Shown one piece after another: positions 1-7,505 of a DNA stretch of 27,242 bases (position 1 is its first letter; the number at the start of each line of letters is the position of its first letter). The DNA is from Pseudomonadota bacterium. GTDB taxonomy: Bacteria > Pseudomonadota > Alphaproteobacteria > Sphingomonadales > Sphingomonadaceae. The notes beneath the pieces were generated by a model, which saw only the letters and a program-made list of their open reading frames with translations, was not told the origin of the DNA and ran no database searches. Where the stretch lies: positions 1-27,242 of the forward strand of contig JAEXAY010000006.1 in the NCBI GenBank assembly GCA_023457895.1, read 5' to 3'. Made by a program: the position numbers and the translations under genes.

Positions 1-605
1 TCTTCCAGATAGCGATAGAAGGTGCCCTGCGAGCCGCTGTCCATCATCTGGTTCATCGGCTCCACATAATGATCGTAGGCTTCCAGCACCTCGCGGTAGC
101 GCTGGCTGATCGGCATGCTGCTGTCGGCGCTTTTGGCGTTTTCCGCCAGCTCAAAGAGCGCGTGCCGGTCCTGATCGAGCTGCAGACTGATCTGGCGGAA
201 GAGTTCTGCCAGCTTGTTGGCGGCTCCGCGCACGCGATCCATGTCGGCCCCGAGCATGCCTTCATTGAGTGCTTCGGTGGCTTCACGGATGGCCGCAACA
301 CGCGCCTGCAGTACGGCAGCCAGGCCCAGCTCATGTTCACGGGTGAGGCCGCGCACGAACTCCAGCACATAGGCATTGAGCTGCAGATCGCTGCTGCGCG
401 GCAAGGTTTGCAGGATGTCCGCATTGACCAGGGCACGCAGCACCGCGCCCTGCGCTTCGCCATCCAGTTGCCCGGATACCTTGGCAATACCGTTCAACAC
501 CTGATCGCTGGTCAACACGGCAAACTCGCGCGACAGCCGCACCAAAAGATCCACGGTGTCCCAATGGGTGTAAAGCGCGTAAACCAGCGAGCGAGGGTTG
601 GCCAT
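1..605 (-). CDS. Partial gene, possible kleisin-like (MksF/JetA-type) subunit
   Basis: An open frame of 201 codons begins with ATG at 605 and runs off the window without a stop, so only the N-terminal part is seen. A GGGAG motif lies about 12 nt upstream and an in-frame TGA just above the start limits extension. The protein starts MANPRSLVYALYTHWD and reads as a compact helical, winged-helix-like N-terminus (to about residue 85), followed by long amphipathic helices and a segment near 180-200 (YREVLEAYDHYVEPMNQMMD) that resembles the middle part of kleisin-type subunits of Mks/Wadjet condensins. In those operons the kleisin gene comes first, which fits its position after a 413-nt non-coding gap. 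The assignment comes from general fold impression and gene position, not from a diagnostic motif. It could also be an unrelated helical protein. Confidence 0.4.
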   Translation of the reverse strand, partial: MANPRSLVYALYTHWDTVDLLVRLSREFAVLTSDQVLNGIAKVSGQLDGEAQGAVLRALVNADILQTLPRSSDLQLNAYVLEFVRGLTREHELGLAAVLQARVAAIREATEALNEGMLGADMDRVRGAANKLAELFRQISLQLDQDRHALFELAENAKSADSSMPISQRYREVLEAYDHYVEPMNQMMDSGSQGTFYRYLE

Positions 606-638
606 GTCAGTTCAGTCTCCCACCACCGAGCAGGCATT

Positions 639-676
639 CCCTGTGCGGCATGCGCTCACCCGCCAGCCGCACAGGG
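639..676. repeat. 11-bp perfect inverted repeat in the leader of the left-edge gene
   Basis: CCCTGTGCGGC at 639-649 is the exact reverse complement of GCCGCACAGGG at 666-676, with a 16-nt loop. It lies 34 nt upstream of the ATG at 605, so the RNA hairpin would sit in the 5' leader. No U-run follows it, so it is not a typical intrinsic terminator. It may be an operator or an RNA structure. Confidence 0.6.
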
Positions 677-723
677 CGGCAACCCGGCGCATGGCCGCAG
701 CGGGGTTTCATAAGGTTCAGGCT

Positions 724-870
724 GGACGCATCGACCATTCGTTGTCCCCACGCCGCAGCGCCCGATTTCTGGCGAAATCGAGCCCAGCGGCCACATTCTT
801 TGTGCTCTCGCGAGCCAGCACAAAGAATGTGCTCAGCGTGCTGGGGACAAGCGACTCTCGGGCTGCGTCC
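724..870. repeat. Large nested inverted-repeat element (structured RNA or MITE/REP-like)
   Basis: Several inverted repeats are nested. The outer pair is GGACGCA (724-730) with TGCGTCC (864-870). Next come TTGTCCCC (742-749) with GGGGACAA (843-850), and CACGC (749-753) with GCGTG (836-840). Inside are a 7-bp hairpin, CGATTTC (763-769) with GAAATCG (774-780), and a perfect 15-bp hairpin, CACATTCTTTGTGCT (792-806) with AGCACAAAGAATGTG (817-831), whose loop contains the palindrome CTCGCGAG. No convincing reading frame explains it. The terminal pairs look like those of a small non-autonomous mobile element, but a structured transcript is equally possible. Confidence 0.65.
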
Positions 871-888
871 CGGCCGGAATGTGTAAGG

Positions 889-1011
889 CATGGTGGCAAC
901 ACTGTGTGCACATAGTGGCGTCAATGTGGTGAGCAGTGTGGCAACATTGTGTTGAACATGGCGGCAGCATTGTGGCGACATGTGGGTCACAGCGTGGCAA
1001 CAAGGTGGCGC
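889..1011. repeat. Array of eleven degenerate 11-bp direct repeats
   Basis: Read on the plus strand, 123 nt divide into eleven consecutive units that each begin with CA and approximate CATTGTGGCAA. Units start at 889, 900, 911, 922, 934, 945, 957, 968, 979, 990 and 1001; two of them (922 and 945) are 12 nt long. Clear members are CATGGTGGCAA, CAGTGTGGCAA, CATTGTGGCGA and CAGCGTGGCAA. There are no spacers. The array begins 7 nt after the stop of the DUF262 gene. A period of about 11 bp, close to one helical turn, would place every unit on the same DNA face. Confidence 0.75.
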
Positions 1012-1018
1012 TGACAGC

Positions 1019-2731
1019 TCAAGCGGTCGCATGGATGAAAGCATTCAGTGCCGCCGCGATGCGTTTACGGCGTTCTTGCAAGAACGCCTTGTAGTGATCC
1101 AGTGCCAACAGTTCCTCCTCCACCGGGATGCACTGTGCTGCGAATGGTGCTGCACCGTGCTGCGTCACCAGCGGCAACAGGTAGGTCACAGGCGCTTTGT
1201 CGCTGATCGCACGATTGGTTTTGCCGCCGATGAAAGCCAGATTGGCGATGTCGTCGGCCTCGCGAGGGGTGTAGCTGCCGCGCAGCAATGCCTTGGGGAA
1301 AATGTGATGAAACTGCAAGCGGTGCTGACTGCCCGAGTGGTCCAGGGCAATGGCCAGGTGGCTGCGCCAATCCTTAGCGCCTGCCGCACGAAACGCCAGG
1401 AACATGGTCTTGAACAGCGCGCTGCGCTGGTTGCGCCCCTCCAGCTCTTCCGGCGTGATGTCAAGGCGGCCGAACTGCAGGCGCAGCCGGTCGATCAATT
1501 CATTGACGCCGCCGCCATTACGGATGGTCGCCAAATCCTGATCCAGAATGGTCTCACTGGAACCCCGCGAGAAACGGCCTTTGGCATTGGCGGTCAAGGC
1601 CCAGTAGCGCAACTGCTGCGCCTCTTCCGTGCTGAGGGCATAGTCGCGGCGATGCCCAAAGTAGGCCAGTACCACCAGTAAGAAGGGCGATGACAGCAAG
1701 GCAGGGCTGTCGATACCCAGATTGCTGCGTGCGAAATTGAGGGCAAATTCCATCCCCTCGCAGGCTTCTTTCCAGGCTTGCTGCAGTACCTCCAGGGTCA
1801 GGCTGCCGACGGTCAGAAAACGGGATTGCCCGGTAGCAAAGGCCATCAAATTCTTCAGGTGCAAACCCAGATCAAGCTCGAAACCGTTCTGGGCGCAGGC
1901 ACTCTGGAAGTCCAGGAAGGTCTGCAGCGAGTGCCGCCATTTGGCCGTGATCTGCGCCAGAGCCAGATCGGAGCTGCGCAGCTTGGCGCCCAGCGAGTTG
2001 ACCCGCACGAAGATTTCCGTGACCTCGTCGTAGGACAGTGTTCGCTCCAGCACGTCCATGCGATACACGTACTTGCGAATGCCGCGCAGCCGGGCCAGGC
2101 GCTGACTGTATTTCTCGTAACGCGGATCATCAAAGCCACTGATGCCCGCACGTTTGAGGAAAGGCGCATCGCTGTCGGTCTTGAAGACTTCGGATACCTT
2201 CACCCACTGCGGCAACTGCTCCAGCTTCCGGGTCGCCACCACGAAGGTCATTTTGTTGAAGCGCGTCAGCAGTTCGTCTTCGCTGGCGTCGGCCTCGTCG
2301 CCGCCCAGTTCGCCTTCCTCCTCGACCTCGGCGTCATCACCGTTCTCATCCACTTCGGTCACGACGGCCAGTTGGTCGGGATGCTCCAGATTGAAGAGCA
2401 AATCGATGGGCCGACGGCGACCGCGCACCGACACCGGCTCGCCACGAATGACGGCAGACAACGAGGTCAGACGCTGTTGTCCATCGAGCAACAGGCGGGT
2501 GCTCTGATAAGGGTTGTTGCTCTGGCTGACGGCGAAGCTTTGCAGGGGCACGGCCTCATCGGTTTCCCACAGCAGGATTGCCCCAGAGGGATAGCCCCGA
2601 TACAGCGAATCCAGCAAATCGCGCACCCGTGTAGAACGCCACACATACTGGCGCTGCATTTCCGGCAAGCGCAGCTCGCCGCGCTCGATCATGGAAACCA
2701 GTTCTTCAACGCTTGCTTCGGCCTTGGCCAT
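1019..2731 (-). CDS. DUF262 (GmrSD/ParB-like) protein with C-terminal HNH domain
   Basis: 570 aa. The N-terminus has the DUF262 pattern: a region around residues 17-60 (LRLPEMQRQYVW, then YPSGAILLW) and the nucleotide-binding motif LLLDGQQRLTSL near residue 80. An acidic stretch follows around 130-150. The C-terminus has a DUF1524-like HNH motif, QFHHIFPKALL, near residue 478, followed by DDIANLAFIGGKTNRAIS. Proteins of this class (GmrSD, BrxU, SspE) are NTP-dependent nucleases that often attack modified or incoming DNA. It is the last gene of the long operon. Its start lies 13 nt after the HNH gene stop, with GAGG 10-11 nt upstream. The role in restriction is inferred from family; the DNA target cannot be read from sequence. 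Confidence 0.88.
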   Translation of the reverse strand: MAKAEASVEELVSMIERGELRLPEMQRQYVWRSTRVRDLLDSLYRGYPSGAILLWETDEAVPLQSFAVSQSNNPYQSTRLLLDGQQRLTSLSAVIRGEPVSVRGRRRPIDLLFNLEHPDQLAVVTEVDENGDDAEVEEEGELGGDEADASEDELLTRFNKMTFVVATRKLEQLPQWVKVSEVFKTDSDAPFLKRAGISGFDDPRYEKYSQRLARLRGIRKYVYRMDVLERTLSYDEVTEIFVRVNSLGAKLRSSDLALAQITAKWRHSLQTFLDFQSACAQNGFELDLGLHLKNLMAFATGQSRFLTVGSLTLEVLQQAWKEACEGMEFALNFARSNLGIDSPALLSSPFLLVVLAYFGHRRDYALSTEEAQQLRYWALTANAKGRFSRGSSETILDQDLATIRNGGGVNELIDRLRLQFGRLDITPEELEGRNQRSALFKTMFLAFRAAGAKDWRSHLAIALDHSGSQHRLQFHHIFPKALLRGSYTPREADDIANLAFIGGKTNRAISDKAPVTYLLPLVTQHGAAPFAAQCIPVEEELLALDHYKAFLQERRKRIAAALNAFIHATA

Positions 2732-2744
2732 GCTATTTCCTCGA

Positions 2745-3512
2745 TCAGGATGTGAGCAGGAAGCGCTCGCAGTGCCATTGCAGATAATGCAAGTGCTCGC
2801 GGGCCAGCCAGCGCAGCCTCATGCCCGGCTGAATGCCAAGCCCCTGCAGATCGCCTGCGGTCAGGCGGGAGCTGGTCAGCAAGTACCCGGTATCGTCGAA
2901 GCTGATCAGAAAGCGATCAAACAATGCATCCAGATTGGCCACCAGCAGAAAGCCATTGAAGGCATCCAGCCGCTCGGCATCACCGGCGCACTCGGCCCAG
3001 GGTTTGGCATGGCTGGCACGCAGCACCTCGGGCACATTGATGCCGGTTACCGCACAGGCGCCCCCCCAATAGGTGAGCAAGGCATCGCGGTAACGCGCCT
3101 GTCCCACACGCTGACGCACCAGGCGTTCGACTTCCGTGCCCCGGGCTTCGGCAGGCATGGCTTCCACCGCTTGCGCCACGGCAGCGTGGTAGTCGCTTAC
3201 CGCCTGGTTCGGCAAGGCCTGCGACAGACTGGCCGCACGGCGCAGCAAAGCTGCCAGATCGGGCATGGTGGGTACACAAAACACGCCGCCAGCGCCGGCC
3301 CAGGGCTGAAAGCTGCGCAGCAACTCCGGCAACAGCGCGGGCGTTGCCGGTTGAAAGCGCACTTCAAAGCCTTCGGCCAATGCTGTCACCACTGCCTGAC
3401 TGCGATGACGGGCCGAAGCCAGTGTCACCGCATCGCCTGCCGGAGATAGCACGTGCTCGAAGCCATTGTCGTGGCCGGCTTTTTCGATGAGGGTGCGTTG
3501 CAGAGGATTCAT
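2745..3512 (-). CDS. HNH endonuclease (HNH_2-like)
   Basis: 255 aa. The ATG at 3512 is chosen because it overlaps the stop of the ligase gene as ATGA; a longer frame from 3617 would run deep into that gene. The C-terminal third carries the nuclease pattern: GACAVTG (about 151-157), ASHAKPW with the catalytic His near 168, and NGFLLVANLDALFDRFLI from residue 186. This matches the HNH_2 family seen in restriction and defence loci. The N-terminal 145 residues are unrecognised and may bind DNA or a partner. It sits between an RNA/DNA ligase and a second HNH-containing protein, so it is probably a DNA-cutting part of the system. Confidence 0.82.
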   Translation of the reverse strand: MNPLQRTLIEKAGHDNGFEHVLSPAGDAVTLASARHRSQAVVTALAEGFEVRFQPATPALLPELLRSFQPWAGAGGVFCVPTMPDLAALLRRAASLSQALPNQAVSDYHAAVAQAVEAMPAEARGTEVERLVRQRVGQARYRDALLTYWGGACAVTGINVPEVLRASHAKPWAECAGDAERLDAFNGFLLVANLDALFDRFLISFDDTGYLLTSSRLTAGDLQGLGIQPGMRLRWLAREHLHYLQWHCERFLLTS

Positions 3513-4204
3513 GTCCGCGTCCAATCTACCCGGTTCCACTCGATGGCGCGCTTGCGCCAATGGGTGTCGATCGCTTGGGCGAAATCCGGGCGCACCAACT
3601 TGGCACGCGCCTCGCACCAGTCAGCTGATTCGCGCCGTACCACCGCACCTTCCAGCGGCAGCTCGGCGCGATAGTGACTGGCTGTATCCATAACCAATTG
3701 CTTCAGCGCCGCCAGGGTGGTGCGGCCACTCAATATCCGCGGCACAGTGAACAATCCGGCTTCTGAGGCCAGCGCGTTGCGCCGGGAGGTACTCCAAAAA
3801 CGCCTCTTGCTGCGGTCATAGACATCGAACAACAGAAACCAGTCGGGCAGCGTGTCGTAATCCAGTGAATGGCGGGCGGCGCACCATTCGCCGAACAGCA
3901 TCAACTCAGGACGCAGCACGGCAAGCAAGCTGGATTTGTGTTGCGCCAGCCAGGCGGGTAAACGCGCAAACTGACCAACATAGGGCTCGCCCAGATACTG
4001 GCCTCGATTCTGGGCAAGCACGGTGCCGTCGGGTGATAGAGACAGGCCGAGGTTTGCTCCGTCGAGCTTCTCCTCCACGACCACATCACTGGCAAGCAGC
4101 GCCTCTGCTTCGGTGGGTGACAGCACCTTGTCGTCGCGTGGCATGCCGTCTTTGGCCAGCCAGGCGAGGTGCGGAGTGGTAGGAAAACGGAAGAAGTCGG
4201 TCAA
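3509..4204 (-). CDS. Small RNA/DNA ligase family protein (nucleotidyltransferase)
   Basis: 231 aa if started at the TTG at 4204, which follows TGAGGA at a 7-nt spacing and gives the N-terminus (M)TDFFRFPTTPHLAWL. An ATG at 4258 would overlap the PIN gene by 40 nt and lacks this site. Ligase motifs occur in order: motif I EEKLDGAN with nucleophile Lys near 46, LMLFGEWCAARHSLDY (motif III region), LEGAVVRRES (motif IV) and RAKLVRPDF (motif V). It lacks the extra C-terminal domain of large ligases, so it resembles compact RNA_ligase-family enzymes that seal nicks in RNA or RNA/DNA duplexes. It ends in an ATGA overlap with the HNH gene. The substrate is unknown; the adjacent PIN RNase makes RNA repair plausible. 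Confidence 0.87.
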   Translation of the reverse strand: MTDFFRFPTTPHLAWLAKDGMPRDDKVLSPTEAEALLASDVVVEEKLDGANLGLSLSPDGTVLAQNRGQYLGEPYVGQFARLPAWLAQHKSSLLAVLRPELMLFGEWCAARHSLDYDTLPDWFLLFDVYDRSKRRFWSTSRRNALASEAGLFTVPRILSGRTTLAALKQLVMDTASHYRAELPLEGAVVRRESADWCEARAKLVRPDFAQAIDTHWRKRAIEWNRVDWTRT

Positions 4205-4218
4205 TGCATGATCCTCAT

Positions 4219-4746
4219 TCAACGAGCTTGCTTCTCGGCATGTTTCTGTCGTGACCAAATTTCAATGATGGGCTCCAACAAAACGTTGTTCGCCAGCAGA
4301 TCAGTCTCCCAATCATGCCAATCGGTGTCCCCTGCAAAAGCAACACAGCCCTCGCCGTACTTCCTGTGAGAGTCCAACGCAGCGGCGACCATTTTCTTAT
4401 CTGCGTCATCGTGGATGACAGCCAACAATGGCAGTTGCAATATCCCGTGCCCATACCCGTCATAGGCGACATCAACGTTATCGACGGCTGCTGTGCTCCA
4501 CTTGTGCATGACAACTTGGATACCAAAGTCATTGAACCCCAGCTTATTGGTGTACTCGTTATAGATTTCACCCGCCAGATCCAGTACAAGCCGGGATTCG
4601 CTTTTCTGAAATACGTCCAGCCACTGCCACACCTTTTGGCGTTCTGTCGGATCATCTGGCGTGGCATCAATATCCTTCGGGTGAGTTGGGTCAGCAGCGC
4701 TGGCAGCAATCAAAACATTGGTATCCACGACATAACGCGCCCTCAT
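4219..4746 (-). CDS. PIN-domain-like ribonuclease
   Basis: 175 aa. It begins MRARYVVDTNVLIAA, the usual first PIN strand with catalytic Asp8. Other likely metal ligands are Glu60 or Glu64 (LAGEIYNEY), Asp114/Asp116 (IHDDADKKMVAAAL) and Asp140 (FAGDTDW), so the active site appears complete. PIN domains are Mg/Mn-dependent nucleases, mostly of RNA. The start codon overlaps the stop of the AAA ATPase gene (ATGA), so the two are probably translated together and work as a pair, with the ATPase controlling the nuclease. It is not a standard VapC: there is no small antitoxin next to it. The pair fits an abortive-infection effector, but this is inferred from context. Confidence 0.83.
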   Translation of the reverse strand: MRARYVVDTNVLIAASAADPTHPKDIDATPDDPTERQKVWQWLDVFQKSESRLVLDLAGEIYNEYTNKLGFNDFGIQVVMHKWSTAAVDNVDVAYDGYGHGILQLPLLAVIHDDADKKMVAAALDSHRKYGEGCVAFAGDTDWHDWETDLLANNVLLEPIIEIWSRQKHAEKQAR

Positions 4747-6068
4747 GGCTGACTCCGCTTCTGGCGCTCGAACATCAAGCGTGCCTGTTCGCGGGTCTCA
4801 CCTAGCGCATCCCCAAAGAAACCTTCAGGCCAGTTCTTCAATCGACCAAAATCATCCATTTCCAGGGTTCTCAATCGCGCGGCCTTGCCATCACGTTCAA
4901 CGAAATACATGGCGGCGCCAGCAACAGAAACTTCTTCGCGGGCAATCAAGGTCTGCATACGGCGGAACAAATGCTCTGAATGCGTCTCGACAATGAACTG
5001 AACGTTGCGCTCCTTGCTTACCTGCGCCAGCAACTCAGCCAGCTTGCTCTGTGCCAGAGGGTGTAAATGGCTTTCCGGCTCTTCGACGATCACGATATGG
5101 CCGGGCTGTGCGAACAGGGCGGCCACAATGACGGGAAGCACCTGCGACACCCCTACTCCAACGTCTTTGAGGTTACTGGCCTGGCCATCGGTTTCCACTA
5201 GCAACTCATGACGCGCTGAATTGCCAAGGGCGCGGATGGAAAGACCGTGCGCCAGATTCATCTCCTTCAGCCAATGAACCGTTTGCTCAAAGAGATAGGC
5301 TTCCGCTGGCAAGGCTTGACTACGCCTCTTGGCTTGCTGGCACGCCACACCGCTGGCAATCAACGCATCCACGGCTTTGGCGCCATCGTCGCCGATATGG
5401 GCAGGCATACGCCCTGCCCATACATAGTCACGCTGGGCCAAGCGGCGCACGGGGCCAAGGTAGATGATGCGGCCCAACTCGTCCAGCAGCGCCGGACCAA
5501 CCGGCCGAATCACCTCACCCTGCACACCCAGCTTGTTAAGCGTAGAGGGTGAAAATGCAAACGAACGCTGCGGACGAAAATCCGCGCTTTGCCCCAAAGG
5601 TTTGGTTTGATTGCCCAGCGTGAGGCGATAAATCCCGGGTTTGCGACGTTCCACACTGAAGCCTTGACCGTCTTTGCCTAAGCGCAGGAACTCCAATTCA
5701 GCGCTACCGGACTGACCTTTGCGGTAGCGTGCCGAGAAAATCGCCGATTCAGCAGCATTTCCCGTTTCGCTCCAGCGAAACTCGATACCTACTTGATTGG
5801 ACGCCGTGCTTTCTGTTGCTGCACCATGACGACACAGCACATCCTTGAACTGGCCGAGTGTGACGGAGTCGCTGGTATCGGGGTTACCTAGATTGAGATC
5901 CAGATTCGGATCATCGCCCTTGACGGTCTGACGGATGAGCAGCAGGCTTTGGATCAGACTGGACTTACCCGATGAATTGGCACCCAGCAGCAGAGTGATA
6001 GGGGCGAGTCGCACAGGCCCCGTGGTGCGCCAGATCTTGAAGTTCTCCAGTTTGAGATGAGTAAGCAT
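4743..6068 (-). CDS. AAA ATPase of the DUF3696 (OLD/ABC-like) type
   Basis: 441 aa. A Walker A motif, GANSSGKSS, lies at residues 29-37, an ABC-type signature region (LKDVGVGVSQVLPV) near 300, and Walker B with following His, VIVEEPESHLHP, near 330. The motif FIVETHSEHLFRRM follows. The C-terminus contains DDFGRLKNWPEGFFGD, the signature of DUF3696. Such ATPases usually pair with a nuclease gene; here that is the overlapping PIN gene. The start lies 15 nt after the Argonaute stop with only a weak GGGAC upstream, so expression may depend on upstream translation. It likely senses or moves on DNA and switches the PIN effector, as inferred for related pairs. Confidence 0.88.
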   Translation of the reverse strand: MLTHLKLENFKIWRTTGPVRLAPITLLLGANSSGKSSLIQSLLLIRQTVKGDDPNLDLNLGNPDTSDSVTLGQFKDVLCRHGAATESTASNQVGIEFRWSETGNAAESAIFSARYRKGQSGSAELEFLRLGKDGQGFSVERRKPGIYRLTLGNQTKPLGQSADFRPQRSFAFSPSTLNKLGVQGEVIRPVGPALLDELGRIIYLGPVRRLAQRDYVWAGRMPAHIGDDGAKAVDALIASGVACQQAKRRSQALPAEAYLFEQTVHWLKEMNLAHGLSIRALGNSARHELLVETDGQASNLKDVGVGVSQVLPVIVAALFAQPGHIVIVEEPESHLHPLAQSKLAELLAQVSKERNVQFIVETHSEHLFRRMQTLIAREEVSVAGAAMYFVERDGKAARLRTLEMDDFGRLKNWPEGFFGDALGETREQARLMFERQKRSQP

Positions 6069-6083
6069 GTTCTGTCCCGCAGA

Positions 6084-7505
6084 TTACATGTAGTAGCCAT
6101 AGCGAATTTGTGGTCGATCATGTTCATCCAAATACTTCATGATCTCCCCCACCTTTCTGGCGCAACTAAGCGTGATGGGGTACTTTCCATCAAGCTGGGG
6201 GTTGTTCCAGTTCATTTTTGTTAGTCCGAGGATTTCCCTAGCCAGAAAGGCGGGGCTTTGCTCCGAGCGGATCACGCGCAACTCAAGTGGCTGAGGAATG
6301 TACATCCCAGGATAGGTCTTGTAGTACCAGATTGAGCCTCGGGTATAGAGCAACTGCCGCTGGTCATCAAGGACTAGGGATGTACCTCGATAAGGAGGAT
6401 ATGCTCCAGTCCTAAAGAGTCGAAGTCGCGAATCCATCACCGTCACAAAATCAACTGTATCGATACGCAAGTCCGAGGCCGCACTCATGAGACCTGAAAT
6501 CTCCAGGTCAGAGAAATTTGATGTCTTGTGAACAACGACCCTGCCAGGGTACGTTCGCATCGCATTGCGATACTCCTCAAGCGCAGCCTTGAACAACGTA
6601 TATGCCTGCTCCTCCGATAGCTTTGGGACTCTATCTCCTTTGTCGAGATGCACAGGCGTGCCCCGCAAAATCAATCCATTACCCAATTCATCGAAAACCT
6701 GAGCCAAGCTGGTGTTAAGCGTCTTCTTGTCTCTGCTTCGGTAGAACGCGATACCCAAGGCACAAGAAAGTGTGTTGCCTTCAGCCTTTTCAAGGCGCCA
6801 TGGGTTAGTCGCGCCAGCCTTGTAATACAGCGCGGTCGCGAGATTCCAAGCCTTGGTTGCGTCATCCTGCTGACCCTTTGCGCCGGATGCCAGTGAATCC
6901 GCACGCACCAATTGAAGCGGCTTTCCCAAGTGCATGGCCTTCGCCTTCAAGGCCCGCCGGAAATTCAACTCTGATTGAACCTCGATGCTCTCTTCCAGCT
7001 TTTCGTCGCCTTCTATCGCCGAATCTTTGCTGACTGCATCGTAAACAGATTTGGAAAGCACGCAAACGATCACATCGACAGGCCTGTTCTGTGCGAGGAA
7101 CTTGATCTCCTCATAGTACAGATCGAGGGCTGCTTCTATACGCTTCGTTCTATTATTTATTTTTGTAATTTTCTCGATATCCAATTGTCTCAATGGGCGA
7201 CCTAAATCTTGGTTGAACGCAAGCTCCGCATGAAACCCAACCCGCTCATTGAATCCACAGAAGTCTGGAAAAAGATTGCCCTTGTGTTCATCCACATCAG
7301 CCGATATAGGAGACTTCATTCGCTCGATCAGACTCGAAAAATCTTCGAGGTCTTTGCTAGTGCCGATGGCTCCGATTAGGATTCGAGTTCTTCGGGTGAG
7401 AGAGCCTTTGTCATACACCCCATAGGCTGCAATCCCGCGCCTAGGACAAACATGTGAGCCCTCAAAAAACTCAAGCCTTGGCTCGTTGACATGCACCAGT
7501 TTCAT
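6084..7505 (-). CDS. Short prokaryotic Argonaute (MID-PIWI), catalytically inactive
   Basis: 473 aa, the usual length of short pAgos, with no PAZ domain. The N-terminus (EPRLEFFEG, RRGIAAYGVYD, LIGAIGTS, NLFPDFCGF) and the segment DVIVCVLSKSVYDAV fit the MID half. The PIWI half shows AWNLATALYYKAG (219-231), NPWRL, GIAFYR (251-256), VVVHKTSNF (323-331), LLYTRGSIWYYKTYPGMYIP (385-404), PITLSCARKVGEI (443-455) and a terminal GYYM. The catalytic DEDX residues are missing: Ala253 replaces the first Asp, Thr328 replaces the third acidic residue, and no acidic residue or His is seen at 447-450. It should therefore be a guide-loaded sensor rather than a slicer. Its ATG overlaps the stop of the SMEK gene, the arrangement expected for an effector/pAgo complex. 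Confidence 0.92.
   Translation of the reverse strand: MKLVHVNEPRLEFFEGSHVCPRRGIAAYGVYDKGSLTRRTRILIGAIGTSKDLEDFSSLIERMKSPISADVDEHKGNLFPDFCGFNERVGFHAELAFNQDLGRPLRQLDIEKITKINNRTKRIEAALDLYYEEIKFLAQNRPVDVIVCVLSKSVYDAVSKDSAIEGDEKLEESIEVQSELNFRRALKAKAMHLGKPLQLVRADSLASGAKGQQDDATKAWNLATALYYKAGATNPWRLEKAEGNTLSCALGIAFYRSRDKKTLNTSLAQVFDELGNGLILRGTPVHLDKGDRVPKLSEEQAYTLFKAALEEYRNAMRTYPGRVVVHKTSNFSDLEISGLMSAASDLRIDTVDFVTVMDSRLRLFRTGAYPPYRGTSLVLDDQRQLLYTRGSIWYYKTYPGMYIPQPLELRVIRSEQSPAFLAREILGLTKMNWNNPQLDGKYPITLSCARKVGEIMKYLDEHDRPQIRYGYYM

Noticed and set aside
792..831. Intrinsic terminator for the defence operon
   Set aside because: The 15-bp hairpin has no T-run on either side, so it does not meet the usual form, though some termination cannot be excluded.
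724..870. Retron msr-msd RNA
   Set aside because: The stem structure is suggestive, but no reverse transcriptase gene is in the window.
889..1011. CRISPR array
   Set aside because: Units are 11 bp, degenerate and without spacers; no cas genes are present.
607..1044. Minus-strand open frame of 145 codons between DUF262 and the left-edge gene
   Set aside because: It overlaps the DUF262 end and is made of the 11-bp repeats and inverted repeats, giving a His/Cys/Arg-rich nonsense sequence.
4219..4746. VapC toxin of a VapBC pair
   Set aside because: There is no small antitoxin next to it and it overlaps the ATPase gene, so the ATPase is the likely partner.
6084..7505. Long pAgo with slicer activity
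   Set aside because: There is no PAZ domain, and the catalytic acidic residues are replaced (Ala253, Thr328).
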